A stretch of DNA of 34,076 nucleotides. Origin: JAQBGV01 sp032128395 (GTDB lineage: Bacteria > Planctomycetota > UBA8108 > UBA1146). The notes under the pieces were generated by a model. The model saw nothing but the letters and a program-made list of their open reading frames with translations, was not told the DNA's origin and did no database searches. The stretch is from positions 1 through 34,076 of the forward strand of contig JAQBGV010000024.1 of assembly GCA_032128395.1 (NCBI GenBank). The letters run 5' to 3'. The translations under genes and the position numbers were made by a program. This document shows positions 23,448 through 31,487 of the stretch, one piece after another. How positions within the stretch are numbered: position 1 is the stretch's first letter; every line of letters starts with the position of its first letter.

Positions 23448-25666
23448 GCGACGGCACGCTGACCTTCTTCGCGACCTCCGGGACGATCGCGGTGAGCATT
23501 GTCGTCGGGCTCCTCTCGATCGCGCTGGCGACCCTCGGCTGGTGGCGAAAGGGCGGCGGAGTTCGGATGGCGTTGCTCGAGCTCCTCCGCCTGGTGATCG
23601 TCGCGTTCCTCCTGGTGACCTTGAACCAACCGGAATGGGTGACCGAGGTGGACCCGCAGCGCCGACCCGTCGTCGCGGTCCTCTGGGATGCATCCCGAAG
23701 TATGGAGACGGAAGACGTGGGTACGGAGCCGGGGGTCTCCGGCGGGTCCACTCTCGTCTCCCGTTCCGATGCGGTGGCCCGACGCATTCGCCCCGAAATC
23801 TGGAAGAGCCTCACCGCAAGCGTCGAGGTCGTGATCACTCCGTTCTCAGGGGAAGCCCGGAGCGCAGAGGGAGGCGCGGCTCCCCCTCCCGCCACCGACA
23901 TCACCTCCCCGCTGATCGCTCTGCTCGAGCGGCATCCGACCCTGCGTGCGGTTGTTCTGCTCTCCGATGGGGATTGGAATCTCGGCGGGTCCCCGGCGGC
24001 GGCCGCGACCCGCTTTCGCACTCGGAAGATCCCGATCCACACCGTGCCGGTCGGCAGCGCGGTGGCTCTCCCCGATCTCGACCTGCGCTCGGTGGACGCC
24101 CCGACCATCGCGGTCGCAGGAAAGGGAGTGCAGGTTCCGTTCTCGATCGCGAGTTCACTTCCGCACGAAGTGGTCACCGAGGTCTTCCTCCGGGATGCCG
24201 AGGGACGAGTGCTCGGTCGTTCGGAGGTGCGGATCCCCGGGCACTCGACGGCGGACGGATTCGTCGAGTGGGTTCCGCCCGCTCCGGGAGAGGTGGAGGT
24301 CGTCGTCTCGCTCCCGAGACAACCGGGGGAATTGCGCGCCGACAACAATCAGCGCGCGGTCCGAATTCGCGTGCAGGAGGAATCGCTGCGGGTACTCATC
24401 GTCGAATCGACCCCGCGTTGGGAGTATCGCTATCTGCGGAACGCGCTGATGCGCGATCCAGGGGTCGAGGTGCATTGCCTCCTCTTCCATCCCGATCTCG
24501 CGGCGCGGGGGGGTGGCCCGGGGTACCGGCAGGAGTTCCCCGAGTCGGCGGAACTCGCAGAGTACGACGTGGTGTTTCTCGGCGACGTCGGGATCGCTCC
24601 AGACCAACTCTCCTCAGGCGATGCCGATCGCCTCGCTGGGCTCGTGAAGAGCCAGGCGAGCGGGCTCGTGTTGATCCCGGGTTTTCGCGGTCATCAGAGC
24701 ACTCTGCTCGACTCCGAGCTCGGAGATCTCTACCCCGTGGTGCTCGATGAAGAGCGTCCCCGCGGAACGGGGCACCGGATCCCAGCCGCTCTCGTCCTGA
24801 CCGAGGCGGGGCGAAAGAGCCTCTTGACTCGGTTCCACTCCGACTCGCGGGTCAATGGCTCGATCTGGGAACAGCTCCCCGGTTTCCAGTGGTACGCGCC
24901 GGTTCTCCGAGCAAGGGCGGGATCGACCGTGCTGGCGGTGCACGAACGAGCGGAAGGGAGCGCCGGACGGATTCCGCTCCTCGTCACGCGCCCTTACGGG
25001 ACAGGGAAGGTGCTCTTCCTCGCGACCGATGGGGTGTGGCGTTGGCGCGAGGGGGTGGAGGATCGCTACCACTATCGCTTCTGGGGGCAGGTGGTGCGTT
25101 GGATGGCGTACCAGCGGAAGATGGCGGCGGGGGACACGCTGCGGCTCTTCTTCACCCCGGAGCGCCCTGAAGTGGGGGACCGCATCACTTGGCACACGAA
25201 CGCGATGGACGACGGCGGTGTGCCGGTCGAGGGAGGAGAGGTGACACTTCGGATCGAGGCCCCGACCGGCCGTATCGATCGGGTGCGTCTCGCGGAACAG
25301 CCGGGGGAGTGGGGGCTCTATTCGGGGAGTTCGCCGCTGCGCGAACCGGGAACCCACCGCATCACCGTCCACTGTCGCGAGACGGGGCGATCCCTCGAGA
25401 CGGAATTGACCATCGCGGCGGCCGATCCGGAGCGCATCGGCGCCCCCGCTCGCCCGGAAGTGCTGGAGGAGATCGCCCGCTGGACGCGCGGGAGCGTCAT
25501 CGGGGAGGACCGGTTCGAAGAGGTGGTTTCCCGGTTGCACGCGCTCCCCGCAGCCGAACCGCTCCGGAGGCGCCTCCAGCTCTGGAGTCACCCCATCTGG
25601 GGCGCAGTGATCATCGCCTTGCTCGGCGTGTTCTGGGTTGGGCGCAAGTGGTCCGGTATGATCTGA
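23444..25666 (+). CDS. vWA / GATase1-like membrane protein
   Basis: A 740-residue membrane protein. Two N-terminal spans (about 9-33 and 42-61) precede a vWA domain with VVAVLWDASRSME (MIDAS Asp82, Ser84, Ser86) and RAVVLLSDGDWNLGG. Immunoglobulin-like beta segments come next (SIASSLPHEVVTEVFLRDAEG). A class I glutamine amidotransferase-like domain starts at RVLIVESTPRWEYRYLRNAL (about 303-322) and continues through LVLIPGFRGH. No catalytic Cys-His-Glu triad is evident, so this is likely a structural GATase1 fold, as in many planctomycete homologues. A C-terminal span (about 714-734) ends the protein. The true start is ATG 23444, after GGAGGAAGAG and overlapping the BatA gene. Role: partner of the upstream vWA protein in the MoxR-dependent envelope complex (inferred). 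Confidence 0.88.
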   Translation: MSDGTLTFFATSGTIAVSIVVGLLSIALATLGWWRKGGGVRMALLELLRLVIVAFLLVTLNQPEWVTEVDPQRRPVVAVLWDASRSMETEDVGTEPGVSGGSTLVSRSDAVARRIRPEIWKSLTASVEVVITPFSGEARSAEGGAAPPPATDITSPLIALLERHPTLRAVVLLSDGDWNLGGSPAAAATRFRTRKIPIHTVPVGSAVALPDLDLRSVDAPTIAVAGKGVQVPFSIASSLPHEVVTEVFLRDAEGRVLGRSEVRIPGHSTADGFVEWVPPAPGEVEVVVSLPRQPGELRADNNQRAVRIRVQEESLRVLIVESTPRWEYRYLRNALMRDPGVEVHCLLFHPDLAARGGGPGYRQEFPESAELAEYDVVFLGDVGIAPDQLSSGDADRLAGLVKSQASGLVLIPGFRGHQSTLLDSELGDLYPVVLDEERPRGTGHRIPAALVLTEAGRKSLLTRFHSDSRVNGSIWEQLPGFQWYAPVLRARAGSTVLAVHERAEGSAGRIPLLVTRPYGTGKVLFLATDGVWRWREGVEDRYHYRFWGQVVRWMAYQRKMAAGDTLRLFFTPERPEVGDRITWHTNAMDDGGVPVEGGEVTLRIEAPTGRIDRVRLAEQPGEWGLYSGSSPLREPGTHRITVHCRETGRSLETELTIAAADPERIGAPARPEVLEEIARWTRGSVIGEDRFEEVVSRLHALPAAEPLRRRLQLWSHPIWGAVIIALLGVFWVGRKWSGMI

Positions 25667-25706
25667 GCAACGTCTTTTCGGGGCCCGATCGGGAAGGACC
25701 CGGTGG

Positions 25707-28607
25707 ATGAGCGAGCATGGAAGTGGCTCGGGACGCGAGGCAGGATCGATGGAGCAGATCGACCCGGGAGCGGGTTCACGGAATACACCCCCGGGAATCC
25801 CGGCGACGCTCCGCCGGAAGCTCACCCAGTTTCGACGTGATGCGCGGCTGCGGACCCTGCTCACGCTGCTCTTCGCGGCGCTCCTCGCTCTCGCCATCTC
25901 ATTCCTGATCACGTTCTCCCTCGAACGATGGATCGACACTCCGGCGGTGCTCCGCAGCGTGCTCGGTCTCGCCGGTGCCGCGGTGATCCTCCTCGGGCTT
26001 CCACGCTGGTTCTTTCGCTGGGGGATCGGCCTCACCCGCGAAGAACAGATCGCGCGACGGATCGCTCACTGCGATGCGATCGCCGGGGACCGAATCCTCG
26101 GTGCGATCGAGCTCGCGAGCGGCGGTGGCTCGAAACTGGTCAGTCGATCTCCGCGCCTCGTCGAGGCCGCGATCGCTCAGGTCGATCAAGAGTTCGCGAG
26201 TCGCGATCTGTCCTCGGCCCTGCCTCCGCGGCGACACCATCGCTTCGCAAGAGCCGCTCTGCTGCCGGTCACCGCGGTCATCACCCTCGCGGTGGTGTGG
26301 CCCGACGCGAGCGCGAACACCCTCCTGCGGTGGAGCGGGCTCGGCGATGTCCCGCGCTACACGTTCGCTCGGATCTCCGAGCTCCCCGGTGAGTGGGTGG
26401 TCCCGCGCGCCGAGCCTCTCGTCCTCGAACTCGCTCCGACCGCGGACAGCCGCTGGACACCGGAGACGGCGACGGTTGCTCTCGCGGAGCTGGGAGCGAT
26501 CACCGCGCCGCTCCGCGAAGGGGTGTACCGGTTCGAACTCCCCCCCCAGACCGTCGACGAGAGCATCTCGATTCGAGTCGGAGATCTGGTTCGTTCCCTG
26601 AGAGTTCATCCGATCGAACGGCCGGAACTCGTCGAACTCGCCGCGCGGGTGACCCTCCCCGAGTACCTCGGGATCGCCGAACCGCTGCGCCCCGACCTGC
26701 GGGGCGGCGGAGCGACCGTGGTCGAGGGGAGCGACGTCGGCTTCACCGCGCGTGCGACACGAGAACTCGCGCGGGCGCGCCTCGATGGGGTTCCCGTGCA
26801 AGTTCGTGGGCACGAACTCGAGGGTGCGCAGGAGCGACTCGTCGCGGATCGCACCCATCGACTCGACTGGCAGGACCAGCATGGTTTGACCGGGACCCGA
26901 CCGGTTCTCTGGACGCTCCGCGCGCGTCCCGACGAGCCCCCGACCGTCGGGATCCGCGAGCTTCCGCGGGAGGTCGTCATCCTCACGACGGAGACGCTCG
27001 CCTTCCGGATCGACGCCGGGGACGACTTCGGAGTGAGGGCGATCGGCATCTCCTGGCAAGGTGCCTACGACCGGATCGCCCATCCGCACCCCAGTTCTGG
27101 GGAGAAGCGGGTGGCCGCCGGCGGTGCAGAAGATCGCGCTCTGACCGCGTCGGCGACCTTCTGTGCGGATCGCCTGGGGATTCCCGCGCAGAGCATCGAA
27201 CTGCGTGCGACCGCTCGCGATGCGTTCCCCGGTCGGGAACCCACGCGGTCGACCCCGTTCACGGTGCACGTCCTCACTCCCGAAGACCACATGATCTGGA
27301 TGACCGGGGAGCTGGGGCGATGGCTCCGCGAGGCGGCGGAGGTGCGCGATCGCGAGCGCGACCTGCACCGTGTGAATCAAGAGCTTCGCGAACTCGCCCG
27401 CGATGAGATCGATCGTCCCGAAATTCGCAAGCGCATCGAGGATCAGGCGATGAGTGAGCGGGCCAACGGGCGGCGGCTCGCACGTCTGGGCGCCCGCGGC
27501 GACGACTTGGTCGCGCAGGCCGCGCGCAACCCGGAATTCAACACCGAGACGATGCACGAGTGGGCCGAGCGGGTCCGCGCGCTCCGCGAGATCGCAGAGA
27601 ACCGGATGCCCTCGGTCGCAGAGCTTCTCGCCGAGGCGTCATCCGCGGCGGCCGCAGCCCCCTCGGATCCCGGAGGAAAGAATCAGGGCGGGGACCGCTC
27701 AGCGACGACGGGTGCGTCGAGCTCCGAGAGCTCTTCGTCCGCGGCGACGGAGCTGGCCTCGAGCTCTGACCCGGACCTCCCTCGACGACCCGCGAGTGGT
27801 CAGGCGGGCGGTGATCCGTCAGACGGGGTGTCCATCGAGGAGGAAGCTGAACTCGCGCGACTCCTGCGGCCACGGGATCCAGGGAAGGGGGTCCGAAACG
27901 GCGAGGCGGATCCGTCTTCTTCCGGCGGCAAGAAGGAAAGTGACGATCGTCCTCCCCCTCCTGGAGTCTCCGACCACGAGTCGAGCCAGCGCGGCCCGGC
28001 GACGTCCGTGGCCGAGAGCTCCTCGGGCTCAGCGGCGAGTTCGGGCGCAGGATGGGTGACCACCACCGTTCCGGGTTCTGCAGCCGCTCCACCCGCCGCA
28101 GGAACCGAAGCCGAGGAGCGGTTGGAAGCGGCGATCTCGGAACAGTCCGAATTGCTCGCGCGCTTCGACGATGTCATCGACGACCTGATGGCCGTCCTGC
28201 GCAATCTCGAGGGAAGCACCTTCGTGAAACGGCTCAAGGCCGCCTCCCGGGAGCAGATCCGGATCTCCGGGACTCTGACGGAGATCGTCCCGGACGGATT
28301 CGGGGTGTCGAGCGACCGCGCGACCGCCGAGCTCGATGAGCGACTGGCGACGAGCGCAGCGCTGGAGTGGTCCTCGAGTGATCGAGTGACGCGGATCCAA
28401 GGCGATCTCGAGGCGTTCGTCCGCCGCACCGACCGTGCGACCCACCAGCGAGTGCTCGGTCAGATGAAGGACATCGCGGTCACCGCGGAGCTGAACGAGA
28501 CCGCCCGTGCGGTCGTGCAGAATCATAGCGGGGACTCGATTGCGCGGGCGGAGTTGTGGGCGGACACCTTCGACCGATGGGCCGACGAACTCGTCGGCCC
28601 AGGCTGA
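25707..28607 (+). CDS. Large planctomycete-type membrane protein, part before the in-frame TGA
   Basis: A 966-residue product if TGA 28605-28607 terminates. N-terminal spans occur at about 50-73 (LTLLFAALLALAISFLITFS), 85-105 (SVLGLAGAAVILLGLPRWFF) and 182-200, followed by a long beta-rich extracytoplasmic region. A helical segment with many E/R/A residues covers about 525-650, then a Ser/Gly/Pro/Glu low-complexity linker (about 650-800), then a helical tail ending RWADELVGPG. The architecture resembles DUF4175-type proteins found beside bat genes, but I cannot name a function. The reading frame continues open past the TGA for 207 codons, and I believe homologues are one chain (see the findings). 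Start ATG 25707; ATG 25749 (MEQIDPG) is a possible alternative. Confidence 0.75.
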   Translation: MSEHGSGSGREAGSMEQIDPGAGSRNTPPGIPATLRRKLTQFRRDARLRTLLTLLFAALLALAISFLITFSLERWIDTPAVLRSVLGLAGAAVILLGLPRWFFRWGIGLTREEQIARRIAHCDAIAGDRILGAIELASGGGSKLVSRSPRLVEAAIAQVDQEFASRDLSSALPPRRHHRFARAALLPVTAVITLAVVWPDASANTLLRWSGLGDVPRYTFARISELPGEWVVPRAEPLVLELAPTADSRWTPETATVALAELGAITAPLREGVYRFELPPQTVDESISIRVGDLVRSLRVHPIERPELVELAARVTLPEYLGIAEPLRPDLRGGGATVVEGSDVGFTARATRELARARLDGVPVQVRGHELEGAQERLVADRTHRLDWQDQHGLTGTRPVLWTLRARPDEPPTVGIRELPREVVILTTETLAFRIDAGDDFGVRAIGISWQGAYDRIAHPHPSSGEKRVAAGGAEDRALTASATFCADRLGIPAQSIELRATARDAFPGREPTRSTPFTVHVLTPEDHMIWMTGELGRWLREAAEVRDRERDLHRVNQELRELARDEIDRPEIRKRIEDQAMSERANGRRLARLGARGDDLVAQAARNPEFNTETMHEWAERVRALREIAENRMPSVAELLAEASSAAAAAPSDPGGKNQGGDRSATTGASSSESSSSAATELASSSDPDLPRRPASGQAGGDPSDGVSIEEEAELARLLRPRDPGKGVRNGEADPSSSGGKKESDDRPPPPGVSDHESSQRGPATSVAESSSGSAASSGAGWVTTTVPGSAAAPPAAGTEAEERLEAAISEQSELLARFDDVIDDLMAVLRNLEGSTFVKRLKAASREQIRISGTLTEIVPDGFGVSSDRATAELDERLATSAALEWSSSDRVTRIQGDLEAFVRRTDRATHQRVLGQMKDIAVTAELNETARAVVQNHSGDSIARAELWADTFDRWADELVGPG

Positions 28608-28638
28608 CAGGGCGGGGGAACCGACCCTGGTTCCCCGC
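28605..28638 (+). promoter_or_regulatory. In-frame UGA with adjacent downstream stem-loop
   Basis: TGA 28605-28607 is followed by C, then a stem-loop whose GGGGAACC (28615-28622) pairs with GGTTCCCC (28629-28636) around loop GACCCT. A GC/GC extension is possible past a bulged G. The frame before and after the TGA is the same. UGA followed by C is the leakiest stop context, and a 3' stem-loop is the usual stimulator of readthrough. It may equally be a point mutation or an error. Confidence 0.5.
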
Positions 28639-29228
28639 GCGGCAGTTTGCCGCCTGCGATCATCCTCGAGGTGTTGAAGATCACCGAGGCGGAGATGGAC
28701 CTCCGCGAGGCGACCAGGGAAGCGGAGCAGCTCCGGTGGGCGATGACGACGGCCGAGCTCGACGCTCGCGCCGGGCCACTCGCCGAAGAGCAGGGCGCGC
28801 TCGCGACGCGGGTCGCTCTTGTGGTCGGGCAGATCCGAGAGCTGCCGGAGCCGGAGCAGTTCGGTCAGGAACTGGCGCTGCTCGGTGAGGTGGACGCCGT
28901 GATGCGCGAAGCCGACACGTATCTGCGGATCCCGGAGACGGGGGAAGTGACGATCGCGGCCGAGACCGAGGCGATCGAGCTCCTCCTGCGCTCCCGTCGA
29001 GCCGGAGGGGGCGGGGGGGGGGGCGGCGGCACCACGCCCGGCGCCTCGATGGCGGGAGGGGAGGCGACTCTCTCGGCGCTCGCACTGGTAGGGAGAGGAG
29101 TCGCGCCCCAGGCGGAGGTCGAGTCGCGCCTGGTCGATCAATCGATCGGCGAGGCAGCCCTCGAGTATCCCGCCGAGTTCCGGGAGGGGCTCGATCGATA
29201 CTTCGGGGAGCTCGATGGCGGTCGCTGA
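28608..29228 (+). CDS. C-terminal part of the interrupted planctomycete membrane protein
   Basis: A continuous open frame, in phase with the preceding gene, runs directly from the TGA to a stop at 29228. The first 13 codons read QGGGTDPGSPRGS, a linker-like stretch. Then comes LPPAIILEVLKITEAEMDLRE, an amphipathic helix, a helical domain to about codon 125, IAAETEAIELLLRS, a nine-glycine run and a tail ending FREGLDRYFGELDGGR. If independently translated, TTG 28647 or GTG 28671 would be the start (193 or 185 residues), but neither has a recognisable ribosome site. I recall planctomycete homologues in which LPPAIxLE and IAAETEAIELLL lie at the C-terminus of one long protein, so I regard this as the severed or read-through end of that protein. 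The next gene starts inside its last 14 bases. Confidence 0.65.
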   Translation, partial: QGGGTDPGSPRGSLPPAIILEVLKITEAEMDLREATREAEQLRWAMTTAELDARAGPLAEEQGALATRVALVVGQIRELPEPEQFGQELALLGEVDAVMREADTYLRIPETGEVTIAAETEAIELLLRSRRAGGGGGGGGGTTPGASMAGGEATLSALALVGRGVAPQAEVESRLVDQSIGEAALEYPAEFREGLDRYFGELDGGR

Positions 29229-30447
29229 TCTCGGGCTGCCGGGCCGTGCTCTCCTGTGGACAGTGATCTCGAGCTGCTTCCTCGGGGGGATCTTGTCCCT
29301 GGAGGTTGGAGCCCGTCTCGGAGCAGCCGAGGCTGGAGCCTCTCTCGGATCCGCTCCCGGGTTCGACGACCCGCCTCGAGACCCTGCGCCGCCGTTCTGG
29401 CGCATCGAACTTCGCCAGGAACTCTCTCGCCTCACCCGGCTGCGGATCCGCGACCTCGGCCGCGCGACCCAGCTCGGCCTCGCCCGGGCGGAGCGATTGC
29501 TGACGGCGGCCGAGGGGGCGGTGCGCCGGGTGTCGGATACCGTGGACTCTCCCGAGGATGCACGGGCTCGCACATCCCAGCTCTTCGAGTCGATCTGGAC
29601 CGACCCGCAGTGGGCCGAAGCGCTGGAGGTTGTCCTCCAGAATCCGGAGAAGGTCCTCTGGCTGGAGCGATCGACATGGCGTCGGGTGCGCCGTGAAAGC
29701 ACCGCTCGCATCCTCGCCGCGACCGAAATCTCCGATCGCCTCCATCTCACGAGCGATCAGAGGGCGGTCGTCATCGGCTCCATCGGCGACCTCGCGCTCG
29801 ACCTTCCGATCGACCAGATGACGATCATCGACCTGCAGAACCGGTGGGCGACCGCCGCCGAGTCCTTCTTGCAACAGTCGCTGACCTCGGCCCAGCGGCG
29901 CCGGGTCACCTTCGGCGCTCACGGCAAGGTCGCACCGGAGCCTCGTGACCTGCTCCTTTCCGACCTCGAGGTTTGGGTGGCGAAGGTCGGAGATGAGAGC
30001 GGAATTCCGGAGCAGGACCGAGGGATCCTCTTCGACTGCGGTCGGCGCTGCATCGCGGTCGCGTCGATCCACTCCGAAGTCGACCCGAAACCACTCGAGG
30101 CTGACCTCCTCATCAAGACTCTGCGCACCATCGCGGGACCTGCATTCACCGAGTCGTTCCTGGCCGAGCAACAGACACGGAAGCGCGTCCTTCGCGAGGC
30201 GCGTTGGAAGCGGCTCATCGCCGACTTGGATGCACTCCTGTTCTTGACCGAGGTGCAGAGGGGTGCCCTGGAGCTCGTGCTCGCTCGCGGGGGGGGCGGA
30301 GATCTTACGGTCGATTCCTGGGCTCCGCTCGGCATCCCCACCCTCGATTTCCCCCCCGAGATTCTTCAGAGGCTCCTCGCGATCCTCGATGTGGACCAGA
30401 GGACCGTGTTTCGCGGTATCAGCACGGCGCGGGAGGGACAGCGATGA
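29215..30447 (+). CDS. Unknown exported/anchored protein with LTxxQ-like motifs
   Basis: A 410-residue protein of unknown function. The N-terminus LLWTVISSCFLGGILSLEVGA looks like a signal anchor or signal peptide. A short Gly/Pro-rich linker follows, then a largely helical body. Several L-[TD]-x-x-Q-R strings occur: LHLTSDQRAVVIG, SLTSAQRRRVTFG, LFLTEVQRGALEL and ILDVDQRTVF near the end. They resemble the LTxxQ motifs of CpxP/Spy-type periplasmic proteins and planctomycete 'LTPEQR' proteins, but the match is only suggestive. ATG 29215 has GGGGAG (29205-29210) with 4-base spacing and overlaps the previous frame by 14 bases. The 3' end overlaps the next gene (ATGA). It belongs to the MoxR/vWA operon by position. 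A role in the same envelope complex is an inference. Confidence 0.7.
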   Translation: MAVADLGLPGRALLWTVISSCFLGGILSLEVGARLGAAEAGASLGSAPGFDDPPRDPAPPFWRIELRQELSRLTRLRIRDLGRATQLGLARAERLLTAAEGAVRRVSDTVDSPEDARARTSQLFESIWTDPQWAEALEVVLQNPEKVLWLERSTWRRVRRESTARILAATEISDRLHLTSDQRAVVIGSIGDLALDLPIDQMTIIDLQNRWATAAESFLQQSLTSAQRRRVTFGAHGKVAPEPRDLLLSDLEVWVAKVGDESGIPEQDRGILFDCGRRCIAVASIHSEVDPKPLEADLLIKTLRTIAGPAFTESFLAEQQTRKRVLREARWKRLIADLDALLFLTEVQRGALELVLARGGGGDLTVDSWAPLGIPTLDFPPEILQRLLAILDVDQRTVFRGISTAREGQR

Positions 30448-31487
30448 TCTCTCCACGGTCGATCACCCGCTGGGGCACCCTCCTTCTCGGCATCGGTGGG
30501 GTGACCTCCCCGAACGCTCTCCCCGGACAGGAGGTTCGGATCGGGAGCCCCGTCGGGGCCGAGGTGCGCACGCTCTACGAGAAGGGGCTCGGCTACCTCG
30601 CATCGATTCAAGAAGACAGCGGGTCATTCGGAAATGGGGCTGGGATCACCGGGATCTGCCTGATGGCATTCCTCGCCAGTGGCGAAGACCCGAACTTCGG
30701 TCGCTACTCCGAGAACGTGCAGGGGGCGGTGCGATCCTTGCTCGCGGAGCAGAACGCGGCCACCGGGTACCTCGGGAACAGCATGTACCACCATGGATTC
30801 GCGACCCTGGCGCTCGCCGAGTCGTATGGTACGGTCGACGAGACTCTGCTGTGGGGGGGCAGAACGCCGATCCGGTCGATCGGCGAGTCGCTCGAGCTCG
30901 CGGTCCGCTGCGCGGTGACTTCTCAAGAGCAGAATCCCTTCCACGCATGGCGTTACGCTCCGGACGCGAGAGACGCCGACACCTCGGTGAGCGGCGCGGT
31001 TCTGATGGGGCTGCTCGCCGCCCGTAACGCAGGGATCGAAGTCCCGGACGTCGCGATCGACCAGGCGGTCGAATACTTCGCGAGCATGACCACCTCGGAC
31101 GGAAGCGTCGGTTACAGCGCGTTCGGTGGCGGTGAGTCGCTGAATCGATCCGCGATCGCGACTCTGATCTTCGCGGTGGCAAAGCGCAAACAGCTGCCCG
31201 GATTCGCTGCGACACTCGGATTCCTACGCGACCGGATCGACTACGAGTCCTCCTATCACCCGTACTACTTCCGCTACTACATGGCCCAGGCCATCTTTCA
31301 GGGTGACTTCGAACTTTGGCGGGGATGGTCCCGCGAGAACACTCTCCGCCTGCTCGACTGGCAGAGGGTCGGCGGTGAGATCGTCGGTCCCTTCGGGCAA
31401 GGGCAGGGGGGAGATGCATACACGACCGGGATGCTCCTCCTCTCGGTCGCACTCGAGTACTGCTTCCTCCCGATCTACGAGCGGTGA
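30444..31487 (+). CDS. Prenyltransferase / squalene-cyclase-fold (alpha-alpha toroid) exported protein
   Basis: A 347-residue protein. A signal-like N-terminus (TRWGTLLLGIGGVTSPNALPGQE) precedes a terpenoid cyclase/prenyltransferase alpha-alpha-barrel. Repeats of 40-50 residues are visible: GLGYLASIQEDSGSFGNG, AVRSLLAEQNAATGYLGNSM, AVRCAVTSQEQNPFHAWRY, AVEYFASMTTSDGSVGYSAF and LRLLDWQRVGGEIVGPFG. Each has the Q-x-x-x-G-x-[WFY]-like turn. I see no DXDD or other clear catalytic acid motif of true cyclases, so it is more likely a binding or inhibitor-like toroid, a type common in exported planctomycete proteins. Start ATG 30444 follows GGAGGGA (about 30432-30438) and overlaps the previous gene by 4 bases. 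The next gene overlaps its stop. Position suggests membership in the MoxR/vWA operon. Confidence 0.85.
   Translation: MISPRSITRWGTLLLGIGGVTSPNALPGQEVRIGSPVGAEVRTLYEKGLGYLASIQEDSGSFGNGAGITGICLMAFLASGEDPNFGRYSENVQGAVRSLLAEQNAATGYLGNSMYHHGFATLALAESYGTVDETLLWGGRTPIRSIGESLELAVRCAVTSQEQNPFHAWRYAPDARDADTSVSGAVLMGLLAARNAGIEVPDVAIDQAVEYFASMTTSDGSVGYSAFGGGESLNRSAIATLIFAVAKRKQLPGFAATLGFLRDRIDYESSYHPYYFRYYMAQAIFQGDFELWRGWSRENTLRLLDWQRVGGEIVGPFGQGQGGDAYTTGMLLLSVALEYCFLPIYER

Noticed and set aside
28605..28607. Genetic code with reassigned TGA
   Set aside because: TGA is the obvious normal stop in many genes here (ExbB, HAD, both glycosyltransferases, DUF58, BatA-like), with starts overlapping it. Only a site-specific event is plausible.
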